The notes under the pieces were generated by a model, which saw only the letters and a list, made by a program, of their open reading frames with translations, was not told where the DNA came from and searched no databases. 64,000 nt of DNA from an uncultured Ruminococcus sp. (GTDB taxonomy: Bacteria > Bacillota > Clostridia > Lachnospirales > Lachnospiraceae): positions 1-64,000 of the forward strand of contig FMEL01000018.1 of the NCBI GenBank assembly GCA_900066355.1. Direction: 5' to 3'. Positions within the stretch are counted from its first letter, which is position 1; each line of letters starts with the position of its first letter. This document shows positions 1 through 8,409 of the stretch, piece after piece. Both the position numbers and the translations under genes were made by a program.

Positions 1-219
1 GGAACCTTGGTCTAATTTCGTTACGAGCTTTGCGCTAGCTGCCGTCACCGAGCGCACTGTCTGAGCGCAGCGAGTTTGCGCGAATGACGGCTTATCAGCG
101 CGCGAAGCGAGTAGAAATTTGGCCTTGTTCCAGTATCTGTCCTGTTCATAGAGGCTGCGTAAGTTCATATTATTATTTCAGATTACATATTTTTATTTCA
201 CGCAATTGAATAAGATATG
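1..219. repeat. Direct repeat copy 1 (palindromic element, left end outside window)
   Basis: Bases 1-219 recur at 337-555 with a constant 336-bp offset and only about nine differences. The unit contains the right part of a long imperfect palindrome. Its outer right arm is at 133-146 (GTATCTGTCCTGTT), and the matching left arm would lie before the window start. No transposase is encoded. It looks like a non-autonomous, MITE-like or extragenic palindromic element, which is an inference from structure only. Confidence 0.8.
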
Positions 220-281
220 TAAATTTGTAGTGAAATGCCAGGTAGCTGTGGGGATAGGCCACCAGTGTAGCCGTTCACTAA

Positions 282-297
282 TGTTTCACGTGAAACA
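282..297. promoter_or_regulatory. parS: parS centromere-like site (ParB/Spo0J binding)
   Basis: The 16-bp sequence TGTTTCACGTGAAACA is a perfect palindrome and identical to the well-known bacterial parS consensus bound by ParB/Spo0J. It lies about 21 kb left of dnaA, where origin-proximal parS sites are expected. ParB loads here as a CTP-dependent clamp and recruits SMC for chromosome segregation (established knowledge). It sits in the 117-bp spacer between two palindromic repeats. No parA or parB gene is in the window. Confidence 0.93.
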
Positions 298-321
298 TTT
301 CATGAATACAGCAGAATCTAT

Positions 322-555
322 AACAGGACGGATACGGGAACCTTGGTCTAATTTCGTTACGAGCTTTGCGCTAACTGCCGTCACCGAGCGCACTGTCTGA
401 GCACAGCGAGTTTGCGCGAATGACGGCTTATCGGCGCGCGAAGCGAGTAGAAATTTGGCCTTGTTCCAGTATCCGTTCTGTTCATAGAGACTGCGTAAGT
501 TCATATTATTATTTCAGATTACAGTTTTTTATTTCACGCAATTGAATAAGATATG
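322..555. repeat. Direct repeat copy 2 with complete long palindrome
   Basis: Copy 2 of the 219-bp repeat occupies 337-555. Its palindrome is complete. Outer arms at 322-335 and 469-482 match at 13 of 14 positions, and inner arms (GGAAC..AATTT against AAATTT..GTTCC, and CTGCCGTCA against TGACGG) continue the stem. A roughly 160-nt imperfect foldback results. Any reading frame through it is probably spurious because it reads the palindrome itself. The tail 483-555 belongs to the direct repeat but not to the palindrome. Confidence 0.78.
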
Positions 556-837
556 GCATGTGTCAACAGTTTTGCTGTTCGGAATTATGTAAACCATTCT
601 CATTATCTCTTCATTAGTCTTAGTGTCGCGTACATTTGTCTTTCCGTTTCTCCATTTTATCCTATTTATCCACATCTTTCCCCACTCCATTTTCTGTTTT
701 CCTTCTCGCCCATCATTCCTGCCCTATCTATTCACGCATTTCCTAGCTTTCATGCATATCAATTAATAATTATTCATTTGAAATTCACCATTTTATACAT
801 CTACATTCGTCAAATCTACCACTCACATTACCATTTT
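556..837. other. Non-coding stretch, nothing convincing
   Basis: This is a pyrimidine-rich, AT-rich stretch between the repeats and the end of the leftward response regulator gene. An open frame exists but has no ribosome binding site and a Tyr/His/Ser/Ile-rich composition unlike a real protein. One isolated perfect DnaA box (TTATCCACA, 666-674) is present without a cluster. No clear intrinsic terminator for the response regulator gene was found. Confidence 0.5.
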
Positions 838-1458
838 CTACTTATGCTGATAATAAAAAACCGCCACCTGTGTCCGATCCCTCAACTGTAATTTATCCAG
901 AATCGAACTCAGATAATTTCTGACCGTTCCCTCACTCAAATACAATTCCGCCGCTATCTCCTTATTACTGTTTCCGCCTGCAATCAACCGGATAATTTCC
1001 TTTTCCCTTTCATTGATTCCATGCGCTGCATAGTCAAAACCATCCTCATTTCTTATCAAATCGGGAATTTTTGACACAATTTCCACTCCAAAGACCGTCT
1101 GCCCCGAACAAACCGCCCGGAGTGCCGGCAAAATACTTGCATAATCCTGTTTCAAAAGATATCCCTTTGCTCCTATGCGGAGCGCTTTCACAATATATTC
1201 ATCATCCAGAAAAGTTGTCAGGAGCAGTATATTTGCCGCAGGATACGCATATAAGATTTCCGTTGCTGCCTCCAGTCCATTCATATTCTTCATGCGAATA
1301 TCCATCAGAAGCACATCCGGTTTATGCTCGCCATATAACCGTACAGCATCCCTTCCATCCAGTCCTGTTGCCACTACATCAACGTCCTCATTCACTTCCA
1401 GAATTGTCTTTAATGCCCCTGTAACCAGACAATCATCATCTACAATTACTATTTTCAT
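838..1458 (-). CDS. NarL/FixJ (LuxR-HTH) response regulator
   Basis: A 206-residue DNA-binding response regulator. The receiver domain (about 1-118) shows the acidic pair D8/D9, the phospho-acceptor D53 in LLMDIRM, T81/T82 and the conserved K103. A LuxR-type helix-turn-helix spans about 147-206 (EREKEIIRLIAGG, NKEIAAELYLSEGTVRNYLS). The start has a TGAGGATT ribosome binding site. It lies 60 bp downstream of its probable histidine kinase in the same leftward operon, divergent from an ABC exporter. The layout resembles B. subtilis LnrJK/LnrLMN, where the regulator induces the exporter on antibiotic stress. That role is inferred from context; the family assignment is clear. Confidence 0.9.
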   Translation of the reverse strand: MKIVIVDDDCLVTGALKTILEVNEDVDVVATGLDGRDAVRLYGEHKPDVLLMDIRMKNMNGLEAATEILYAYPAANILLLTTFLDDEYIVKALRIGAKGYLLKQDYASILPALRAVCSGQTVFGVEIVSKIPDLIRNEDGFDYAAHGINEREKEIIRLIAGGNSNKEIAAELYLSEGTVRNYLSSILDKLQLRDRTQVAVFYYQHK

Positions 1459-1518
1459 TTTTAATCCTCATTTATCTTTATAAATTCCTTCTCGTTCTTT
1501 TCTTTTAGCCATCTGCAC

Positions 1519-2619
1519 TCAGTTATTTTCTTTCTCTTTTGGCATTTCTTTCGGTATCATTGCAAAAATCCGAAATCCTTTTTCACCCTCAATCCGCAGT
1601 GTTCCATTTAATGCCTGCACGCGGTCCTGCATGTTTTTCAGTCCGATTCCTGTATTTTTATCCATATTTTCTGTACCTCCACGCCCATTATCTTCCACGC
1701 ACAACTGGTACAATGCCGGATGTTCTCTCACAGTTATTTTTACATAAGTAGCGCCACTATATTTCATAATGTTAGAAAGAGCTTCTTTTACAACACAAGC
1801 ATAGCAATATTTTATATTACTGTCCATTTTATCGGACGCATCATATTTTAATTCAACTTTGCAGTATTTAAAGTCCCGAATAATTCTCTTTAGTTCTTCC
1901 TGTAGATTAATTGCTTCATCATGTAGATCATGTACACTTGAACGAATACTGTCCATTGCAGAATTGAGAGAATCATCCAGTCCATCGAGCATCGGAGCCA
2001 GATTTTGATCCTTATTTACAGCCTTCACAGCCCCTGTAAGCAATATTGTACGCGAAAGTACATGTCCCACATTATCATGGATTTCTCTTGCAATCCTGTT
2101 TCTTTCACGGAGTGTCGCCGCATATATTTCATAGTTTTGTTTTTCTATCAAAGCTCTGTTTTTTTCTGCCAGAAGAAGTGTTTTTTCTTCTCCTTCATCT
2201 ATCGTTTTTCGAAATTCCATATCCAATTTATCGTACTTTTCTGTTTTTCTTTCCAAAAGTACTGCAAGCAGACAGCCAAAGGCAAAATGAAGCGGCAATC
2301 CATTTTGCAACTGCATATTTCCCGTCAATAGTATTCCGCCTGTGATCACACCTGTCAATGCCGCCACCCAGATTTTCTCTTTAAGTAAAACATATTCCAT
2401 CACCGAATAAAATACTACAAGTTCAGGTATAAAAAACGAAGTACCGGCAAACACCACACAACCCAGAATCTTTGTCAGTCTTCGTTCAAAAAAATATTCT
2501 CCACATAAAAGAACAACGGTGCAAAGCAGTACAAATATAAAACTCCTGTCCGCTTTTATCCATAGTAATGCTGTCATACCATATAGCAGCAATACTCCCA
2601 TATCCTGAAAATATCCCAT
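1519..2619 (-). CDS. Membrane sensor histidine kinase (HisKA_3 type)
   Basis: A 366-residue sensor kinase. About four to five hydrophobic segments fill residues 1-125, followed by a coiled linker (about 127-175), a HisKA_3 dimerisation domain with phospho-accepting H181 in REIHDNVGHVLS, and a HATPase domain with an N-box (CVVKEALSNIMKYS) and a G-box (DNGRGG, GIGLKNM). No large extracellular sensor domain is present, so an intramembrane-sensing mode is plausible. I chose the ATG at 2619 because AGGAGG lies six bases upstream; a frame start 33 bases further upstream has no such site. It heads the operon with the NarL-type regulator and probably responds to membrane-active compounds (inference). 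Confidence 0.9.
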   Translation of the reverse strand: MGYFQDMGVLLLYGMTALLWIKADRSFIFVLLCTVVLLCGEYFFERRLTKILGCVVFAGTSFFIPELVVFYSVMEYVLLKEKIWVAALTGVITGGILLTGNMQLQNGLPLHFAFGCLLAVLLERKTEKYDKLDMEFRKTIDEGEEKTLLLAEKNRALIEKQNYEIYAATLRERNRIAREIHDNVGHVLSRTILLTGAVKAVNKDQNLAPMLDGLDDSLNSAMDSIRSSVHDLHDEAINLQEELKRIIRDFKYCKVELKYDASDKMDSNIKYCYACVVKEALSNIMKYSGATYVKITVREHPALYQLCVEDNGRGGTENMDKNTGIGLKNMQDRVQALNGTLRIEGEKGFRIFAMIPKEMPKEKENN

Positions 2620-2640
2620 TTCTCTCCTCCTGTTGTTATA

Positions 2641-2735
2641 ATAATATAACACATTCCATACCGCTCAAAGTGACAAATGTCATGTTTTTCTTGTGACATC
2701 TTACACTTGGTATTACAGGCATCTTATTTTATACT
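2641..2735. promoter_or_regulatory. Divergent promoters with TGACA/TGTCA operator-like repeats
   Basis: The leftward promoter on the minus strand has TTGAGC (2663-2668), a 16-bp spacer and TATTAT (2641-2646). The rightward promoter has TTGGTA (2707-2712), a 17-bp spacer and TATACT (2730-2735). Between the two -35 elements lie three half-sites: TGACA 2671-2675, TGTCA 2678-2682 (together TGACAAATGTCA) and TGACA 2694-2698. This is a reasonable binding region for the NarL-type regulator controlling both operons, but regulation is inferred. Confidence 0.55.
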
Positions 2736-2826
2736 GTAGTTATCAGGTACAGATGCCTTCTCCCGAACGGCCTTTATCTTCCTGATATTACTACGTGAAA
2801 GTAATTATTTAACTGGAGGAATTTTT

Positions 2827-3756
2827 ATGATCCATATAGAAAATCTGGTAAAAAGATATGGTGATCTGATCGCTCTCAATCACCTGAGCCTGGATATTCA
2901 TGAAGGTGAGATTTTCGGTCTGCTCGGTCCGAACGGCTCTGGAAAAACAACCGCCATCAACTGCCTGCTTTCCCTTTTGAAATACGATAAAGGAATCATC
3001 GAGGTCTTCGGGCAGCCCATGGCGCCTGACAATTATCAGGCAAAACAGCAGATTGGAATCGTGCTGCAGAATGTCGCTGTGTTTGACGAGTTAACTGTAT
3101 ATGAAAACATAGATTATTTCTGTGGTCTGTATGTTTCTGATAAAAAGAAACGTAAAGAACTGGTCGATGATGCTGTCCGATTTGTCGGACTCGAAGATTA
3201 TTGTAAAATGTATCCAAAGAAACTGTCCGGTGGTCTTCTCCGCAGGCTGAATATTGCCTGCGGAATTGCCCATAAACCGCGTCTCATAATCATGGACGAA
3301 CCAACCGTAGCTGTCGACCCGCAAAGCCGTAACAAAATCCTTGAAGGCATCCAGAAGCTGAATGCGCAGGGTTCAACGATCATCTACACTTCACATTATA
3401 TGGAGGAAGTTGAACAGATCTGCACGCGAATCGCGATCATGGATCACGGACGTGTCATTGCCTCCGGAACATCTGAAGAATTAAAGAAAATGATCAAGAC
3501 CGGTGAAACCATCACCGTAGAAGCAATTTTTCTGGAAGAAAAGCATCTGCAGGACATCCGCAGTCTTCCTCATGTATTTGACCTGCACTATGAAAATCAG
3601 ATTCTCATACTCCGTTGCACCGGTGCACAACATAATCTGATTCGTCTTCTGAATTATCTGCAAAGTCAGGATATCACCTTCGGAAGAGTATTTTCCGAGC
3701 TTCCGACGCTGAACGATGTTTTTCTGGAAATCACCGGAAAGCAGCTTCGTGATTAA
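2827..3756 (+). CDS. ABC exporter ATP-binding subunit (LnrL-like)
   Basis: A 309-residue ABC-2-type ATPase. Walker A GPNGSGKTT at 34-42, Q-loop Q82, signature LSGGL at 134-138, Walker B LIIMDEP at 154-160, D-loop and switch H191 (TSHYMEE) are all present, so it should be active. The C-terminal about 80 residues form the usual accessory region of drug-export ATPases. The length matches B. subtilis LnrL (YfiL) and DrrA-type subunits. The ribosome binding site is GGAGG. Two permease genes follow, and the operon is divergent from a two-component system. It likely energises export of, or resistance to, a lipophilic or membrane-active compound. The substrate is not readable from sequence. Confidence 0.9.
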   Translation: MIHIENLVKRYGDLIALNHLSLDIHEGEIFGLLGPNGSGKTTAINCLLSLLKYDKGIIEVFGQPMAPDNYQAKQQIGIVLQNVAVFDELTVYENIDYFCGLYVSDKKKRKELVDDAVRFVGLEDYCKMYPKKLSGGLLRRLNIACGIAHKPRLIIMDEPTVAVDPQSRNKILEGIQKLNAQGSTIIYTSHYMEEVEQICTRIAIMDHGRVIASGTSEELKKMIKTGETITVEAIFLEEKHLQDIRSLPHVFDLHYENQILILRCTGAQHNLIRLLNYLQSQDITFGRVFSELPTLNDVFLEITGKQLRD

Positions 3757-3842
3757 TAGTTTTTCAGGCATATACGCTCGGCATACCCAGTGTATATTTA
3801 TGCATTATTTTGTATAATCAATAGTTACAGAAAGGATTTTTT

Positions 3843-4967
3843 ATGCTGCATCTAATAAAATATAACATCCTGGTAAAACTCCGGAATTTTAATATGACTT
3901 TCTGGCCGCTTGTTTTTCCTCTGATACTCGGCACTTTTTTCTTTTTTGCTTTTGGAAATCTCAATGATGCCGATTTTGAGACCGTACAGGTGGCTCTGGT
4001 AAGAGAAACAACCGACAATCCATTATTTGATTTTTACCTTGATCAGGTGCAAAAAAGTGACTCAGATCTGATCAGCCTGCATGAAATGACAGAGCAAAAA
4101 GCTCTCGCGGCTCTGAAAAACAAAGAAATCTCCGGAATTTATTATGCCGGCATGACGCCCTCCCTGACAATCAACGCACACGGAATCCCGGAAAGTATCC
4201 TGCAGTCTATTCTGGAAAGTTATGATAACAGTCTGCACACCATACGGACGATTTTGAAAAAACATCCATCCGGGCTCCTGAACGGACTTACACAGATGAT
4301 GGATACCCGTGATCTGGTTCAGGAGGTTTCCCTGGGTGGAAAAACAATTGACGGTACTTCGCAGTTTTTTTACGCTCTGATCGCAATGGCATGTCTCTAC
4401 GGATGTTTTATCGGCTTCGGCTCTGCGATCACGTTACAGGCCAATTTAACGGCTCTGGCGGCAAGGCGCAGTGTCACTCCTACTCATAAGCTGAAATTGA
4501 TCTTATCCGAACAGATTTCCTCTTTCCTGATCGGCTATGTAGATGTTATCATTCTGCTTATTTATCTGCGAAATATTTTGAAGCTTGACTTTCAGGGACA
4601 GATAGGAAAAATGCTTCTTATTTCTCTTTTCGGAAGTCTCATCGGTGTCTCTATGGGCCTGTTTATCGGCAGTCTCAGCAAAATAGGCGAAGGAATCAAA
4701 GTTGCTGTTATCCTTGCCATTTCCATGGTCTGCAGTTTTCTTTCCGGCCTGATGAACAGTTCGATGAAAGATACCGTAGAAAAACATTGCCCGATCATCA
4801 ACCGCATCAATCCCGCTGCCCTTATCTCGGATGCTTTTTACTGCATCAATGTATATAATGATCCGGCACGCTATTACCGAAATGTACTTACACTGGCAGT
4901 CATGAGCGCCGCGCTTGTTTTTGCCTCATTTTTACTGATCAGGAGGAATCGATATGACAGTATTTAA
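3843..4967 (+). CDS. ABC-2 type permease, first subunit (LnrM-like)
   Basis: A 374-residue membrane protein. One N-terminal transmembrane helix (about 18-38) is followed by an extracytoplasmic domain of about 130 residues and then five to six hydrophobic helices from residue 170 to the end, the standard ABC2_membrane_3 layout. AAGGA precedes the ATG. It is 86 bp after the ATPase gene, and its 3' end overlaps the next permease gene by 14 bp, which implies translational coupling. It probably forms a heterodimeric channel with that neighbour. Weak sequence conservation prevents substrate prediction. Confidence 0.88.
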   Translation: MLHLIKYNILVKLRNFNMTFWPLVFPLILGTFFFFAFGNLNDADFETVQVALVRETTDNPLFDFYLDQVQKSDSDLISLHEMTEQKALAALKNKEISGIYYAGMTPSLTINAHGIPESILQSILESYDNSLHTIRTILKKHPSGLLNGLTQMMDTRDLVQEVSLGGKTIDGTSQFFYALIAMACLYGCFIGFGSAITLQANLTALAARRSVTPTHKLKLILSEQISSFLIGYVDVIILLIYLRNILKLDFQGQIGKMLLISLFGSLIGVSMGLFIGSLSKIGEGIKVAVILAISMVCSFLSGLMNSSMKDTVEKHCPIINRINPAALISDAFYCINVYNDPARYYRNVLTLAVMSAALVFASFLLIRRNRYDSI

Positions 4968-6102
4968 GTGTTATATGAAAATATTAAAAAAGAATATCGG
5001 ACTGGTCAGCATTTACCTGTTAATCTTCTTTTCGATAGCCATGGTTCTTCAGGCCTCCGCCAAAAAAGAGCATCTGGAAGATTTTGAAAAAACGCGGATT
5101 GACCTTGCCATTGCAGATCAGGATGACAGCACACTTTCTCACGCACTCACGAAATATCTCAAAACCATCCACAATGTATACAAGATTTCCGCAGAACCCA
5201 CCGTAATGCAGGAGGAACTTTTTTACAGAAATGCAGAATATATTGTGCAGATTCCAAAAAATTTTTATGAAACCTGTATTGTAGATGAAAACCCGCTTTC
5301 TGTCACAAAAGTGCCCGGTTCTTATTCTTCTTTTTATGTGGATCAGCAGATAAATGCATGGCTGAATTCCATCCGGACTTATACTGCTGCCGGATTTTCA
5401 CAGAAAGAAGCTGCCGCTGCTGCGCTTGAACAGTCTGTCTCGGAAGTTACCATGTATCAGGACGATGAAACAGCAATTGAGACACCGGGATATACGTATT
5501 ATTTCCGCTATATTCCGTATCTTTTTCTGGCCGTATTGTGCTACTCCATGGGCTATATCCTTCTGGCATTCCGAAAAGAGGATATCCAGAAACGTATGCA
5601 GGCATCTGCCGTCTCTACCCACAGGCAGAATCTTGAAGGGCTTCTTGCAATGTTTACCATTGGATTCTCCCTCTGGCTGATTGTAGTCGCCGGTGCCGGT
5701 ATTATGTATGGGAAAGAACTCCTGATTTCCAAAGTTCTGGGGTATTACCTGTTAAATACCTTCCTAATGCTGACAATTGCACTTTCACTGGCATATCTGA
5801 TCGGCCTTTTTATGAAAAACAGCAACATGCTCAATGGAATCACCAACATCGTTTCCCTTGGTATATGTTTCCTCTCAGGTGTATTTGTGCCGATGAATAT
5901 CATGAATAAAAAAGTCCTCAGGGTTGCACAGTTTCTTCCAGTTTACTGGTATGAAAACGTCAACGAGACCCTTTCCCGGTATCATGTCGTTTCCGGCAAA
6001 ATTGCCGTTGATATCTGGAAATCCATGGGAATCGAAATCATGTTTACTCTTGCTTTGCTCGCACTGATCCTTGCTGTTTCCAAATACAAACGGCAGGGAT
6101 AA
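4954..6102 (+). CDS. ABC-2 type permease, second subunit (LnrN-like)
   Basis: A 382-residue permease with the same topology as its upstream neighbour: one N-terminal helix (about 14-32), a soluble extracytoplasmic region to about residue 170, then a bundle of five to six helices ending with a short basic tail. An AGGAGG site inside the preceding gene positions its ATG. The ATPase-permease-permease order next to a kinase/regulator pair is the basis for the Lnr-like assignment. A weak hairpin (6123-6129 with 6150-6156) after the stop may end the transcript. Confidence 0.88.
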   Translation: MTVFKCYMKILKKNIGLVSIYLLIFFSIAMVLQASAKKEHLEDFEKTRIDLAIADQDDSTLSHALTKYLKTIHNVYKISAEPTVMQEELFYRNAEYIVQIPKNFYETCIVDENPLSVTKVPGSYSSFYVDQQINAWLNSIRTYTAAGFSQKEAAAAALEQSVSEVTMYQDDETAIETPGYTYYFRYIPYLFLAVLCYSMGYILLAFRKEDIQKRMQASAVSTHRQNLEGLLAMFTIGFSLWLIVVAGAGIMYGKELLISKVLGYYLLNTFLMLTIALSLAYLIGLFMKNSNMLNGITNIVSLGICFLSGVFVPMNIMNKKVLRVAQFLPVYWYENVNETLSRYHVVSGKIAVDIWKSMGIEIMFTLALLALILAVSKYKRQG

Positions 6103-6156
6103 TCGCTTCTAATAGATTTCTGGCATCGGTACACAGATTACCCCCATTGCCGATGC

Positions 6157-6173
6157 TTAATGATTATCATTAA
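6157..6173. promoter_or_regulatory. Perfect 8-1-8 palindrome resembling a Fur box
   Basis: TTAATGATTATCATTAA is a perfect odd palindrome. Its core matches the classical Fur-box core except for the central base. It lies between two convergent genes, not upstream of a start codon, so a repressor role is doubtful. It may be chance or the relic of a lost promoter. Confidence 0.25.
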
Positions 6174-6216
6174 CCAAGTCTCAATGAATGACTCGCAATT
6201 CTGATATATTCTTAAG

Positions 6217-6247
6217 TAGAACAAAGCCCACAGCAAATGCTGTGGGC
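6217..6247 (-). terminator. Intrinsic terminator of the hydrolase gene
   Basis: GCCCACAGCA (6226-6235) and TGCTGTGGGC (6238-6247) form a strong hairpin. On the minus strand it is followed by CTTTGTTCT, so it terminates the leftward hydrolase gene. The plus-strand 3' side has no T run. Confidence 0.7.
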
Positions 6248-6287
6248 TATCTATACTCTTGTCTTATGACATTTTACTGTATTAATT

Positions 6288-7241
6288 TCAGAAGAAAATT
6301 CCAACCTGCTCCAGGAACTGTTCCGGAGCTTCTACATGTGGGAAATGCTTCGTTTCTTTAAGTGTCGCAACCTCTACAGACGGATTGACATTCTGGTAAG
6401 CTTCTACGATCGCTTCACCATTATTTTCTGCTTCACCTTCTACGATATAAAGGCTGTTGTCAATCTCTTTGAGACCCCGGGTAATATCAATGTTCATATA
6501 TTTTGAAGCTTTATTTGCATATACATTCTTTGCATAGCATCCGCCTCTGTGAGCAGCTTCATAATATGCATCCTGAAGTTCCCGATCCGGATGGAACGGA
6601 TCAAATGCATAGTTCTCAATAAAGTCATCATTGACTGCACTTCTTGATACAACCATATGATAAACCAGTGTTCCGAATACCGGAATCTCCAGACATTTGC
6701 GCAGAAGCTTTTCTTTCCTGCCAGGCATCTGTTTCAGGCTGGTAAGGCTGACTGGATTCACCATCATGATCTTATTAAACAATGTCTTTTCATTATGGCA
6801 TGCCATAACTACAAAGGAAGCGGAATATCCATTTACAATGACATCCGTTTTTTCTCCGATTACATTTTTAATAAAATCACAGATTGCCTGCACATAAACA
6901 AAATTTGTGTAAGTCATACCCGACTTTTCAGAACGTCCGCATCCCGGAAGATCCAGATTATATACTGTATGCTCCAGCGCAAGTTCATCCTCGATTCTGG
7001 TCCATTCATATCCGGAACCACCCGGAAGCATATCATGAATCAGAAGAATCGGGCTTCCTTTACCTTTTTTTGTATAATAAATATCGCCAAAACGCCAATG
7101 ATAATAGTTTCTGACATCTGTATCCAGCATTTCCTTAAGACAGGCGGATGCTGCGATTACTTTATTTATAATATGGATAGTGGCAGTTGTTGTTGTAGCC
7201 AGTGCTGCAAGAGTAAGCAGTCGTTTACTGTGCTTGTTCAT
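6288..7241 (-). CDS. Alpha/beta hydrolase, membrane-anchored
   Basis: A 317-residue alpha/beta hydrolase. Residues 1-35 form a hydrophobic Thr/Ala-rich anchor or uncleaved signal. An HDMLPGGSG oxyanion region (69-77), the DLPGCGRS strand-turn (97-104), the nucleophile elbow GYSAS with S140, and a late His in TKHFPHVEAPE complete the fold. Similarity is to generic lipase/esterase/haloperoxidase-like proteins; the substrate is unknown. AGGGAGG precedes the ATG. It stands alone between a convergent ABC operon and the aldolase gene, with its own terminator. Confidence 0.85.
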   Translation of the reverse strand: MNKHSKRLLTLAALATTTTATIHIINKVIAASACLKEMLDTDVRNYYHWRFGDIYYTKKGKGSPILLIHDMLPGGSGYEWTRIEDELALEHTVYNLDLPGCGRSEKSGMTYTNFVYVQAICDFIKNVIGEKTDVIVNGYSASFVVMACHNEKTLFNKIMMVNPVSLTSLKQMPGRKEKLLRKCLEIPVFGTLVYHMVVSRSAVNDDFIENYAFDPFHPDRELQDAYYEAAHRGGCYAKNVYANKASKYMNIDITRGLKEIDNSLYIVEGEAENNGEAIVEAYQNVNPSVEVATLKETKHFPHVEAPEQFLEQVGIFF

Positions 7242-7305
7242 GTTCTACCTCCCTTTTTATCACCTGAATAGCTTTATTATACGCTAAAAAAAATATTTTT
7301 ACAAT

Positions 7306-8331
7306 CTATAACAGTGAAAGAAGTTTTTGTACATCTTCCATTCTGGTTGCCCAGCTGGTTGCAAATCTGACTACGGTATGGGAATCGTCAGCCTTTTCCC
7401 AGAAGCCGAACTGCACGTCCTTTTTCAGTTCTTCCATTCTGCTGTTTTCGAGTACGACAAACTGCTGATTTGTCGGTGAATCAATAAAAAACTGATATCC
7501 TTTTTTCTTTAAGCCTTCTTTCAGGACTGCTGCCGTCTCGATGGCATTTTTGCCGATTGCCAGATAGAGGTCATCTGTAAAAAGTGCATCAAACTGCACG
7601 CCAAGGAGTCTGCCTTTTGCAAGAAGTGCGCCATGCTGTTTTACACGTGTGAGAAAATGTTTTGGCATACATTTTCCGGTAAAGACAACCGCTTCACCAC
7701 AAAGCAGTCCGGCTTTTGTTCCGCCGATATAAAATACATCACAAAGCCTGGCAATATCATGCAGTGTCACATCTGTCTCTTTACTGACAAGGCCATAAAT
7801 CAGTCTTGCTCCGTCGAGAAAAAGCGGCAGCTTATATTTTCTGCACACGGAAGAAAGCTCTTCCAGTTCCTTTTTGCTGTATAAAGTTCCATATTCTGTC
7901 GGATGTGAAATATAGACCATTCCCGGAAATACCATATGCTCATGGTTATCATCTCCATAGAATGTTTCTACCAGTTCTTTAAGGTCTGATGCACAGATCT
8001 TACCGTTTTTTTCCGGAAGCTCCAGTACTTTATGTCCGGTAAATTCGATTGCACCGGCTTCGTGTGTGCTGACATGTCCCGTGTGAGCCGCTACAACGCC
8101 CTCATACGGTGCCAGCATGGTGTCAATGACAATCTGATTGGTCTGTGTACCGCCTGTCAGCAAATAGACTTCTGCGTCCTCACAGCCGCATGCTTTCTTT
8201 ATCTTTTTCTTAGCTGTTTCACAGTAATGGTCCGTGCCATAACCGGAAAGCTGTTCCATATTGGTGTCAATCAGATGCTGAAGAACTTTTTCATGTGCAC
8301 CTTCTGAATAGTCATTTACAAAATATAACAT
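7306..8331 (-). CDS. ltaA: Low-specificity L-threonine aldolase family, PLP-dependent
   Basis: A 341-residue beta-eliminating-lyase-fold aldolase that splits L-threonine or L-allo-threonine into glycine and acetaldehyde. Visible motifs are the phosphate/ring-stacking segment HTGHVSTHEAGA (83-94), LDGARL with D173 near the PLP ring nitrogen, and GGTKAGLLCG with the PLP lysine K206. The length is normal for the family. The start has a GAGG site. Related enzymes accept other beta-hydroxy amino acids, so exact substrate preference is open. Upstream is the terminator of the Gld-type operon, so transcription is probably separate. Confidence 0.88.
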   Translation of the reverse strand: MLYFVNDYSEGAHEKVLQHLIDTNMEQLSGYGTDHYCETAKKKIKKACGCEDAEVYLLTGGTQTNQIVIDTMLAPYEGVVAAHTGHVSTHEAGAIEFTGHKVLELPEKNGKICASDLKELVETFYGDDNHEHMVFPGMVYISHPTEYGTLYSKKELEELSSVCRKYKLPLFLDGARLIYGLVSKETDVTLHDIARLCDVFYIGGTKAGLLCGEAVVFTGKCMPKHFLTRVKQHGALLAKGRLLGVQFDALFTDDLYLAIGKNAIETAAVLKEGLKKKGYQFFIDSPTNQQFVVLENSRMEELKKDVQFGFWEKADDSHTVVRFATSWATRMEDVQKLLSLL

Positions 8332-8372
8332 TTCTCGTTCCTCACTTGTAGTAATATCATATTCATTTTATC

Positions 8373-8403
8373 AAAAAAATCCCCCGCGGGCAACTCGCGG
8401 GGG
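8373..8403 (-). terminator. Terminator of the GldAFG-DUF4340 operon
   Basis: CCCCCGCG (8381-8388) pairs with CGCGGGGG (8396-8403) around a 7-nt loop. On the minus strand the hairpin is followed by ATTTTTTTGA, a textbook intrinsic terminator directly after the DUF4340 gene. Confidence 0.92.
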
Positions 8404-8409
8404 AAGTAT

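Noticed and set aside
286..504. 72-codon leftward frame through the palindromic repeat
   Set aside because: It reads the inverted repeat itself, has no ribosome site, and its composition follows the palindrome.
666..674. Isolated perfect DnaA box TTATCCACA
   Set aside because: A single 9-mer 20 kb from the box cluster is expected by chance; a similar one lies inside the decarboxylase gene near 39,285.
553..891. 112-codon rightward frame
   Set aside because: No ribosome site, odd Tyr/His/Ser/Ile-rich composition, and it overlaps the end of the response regulator gene.
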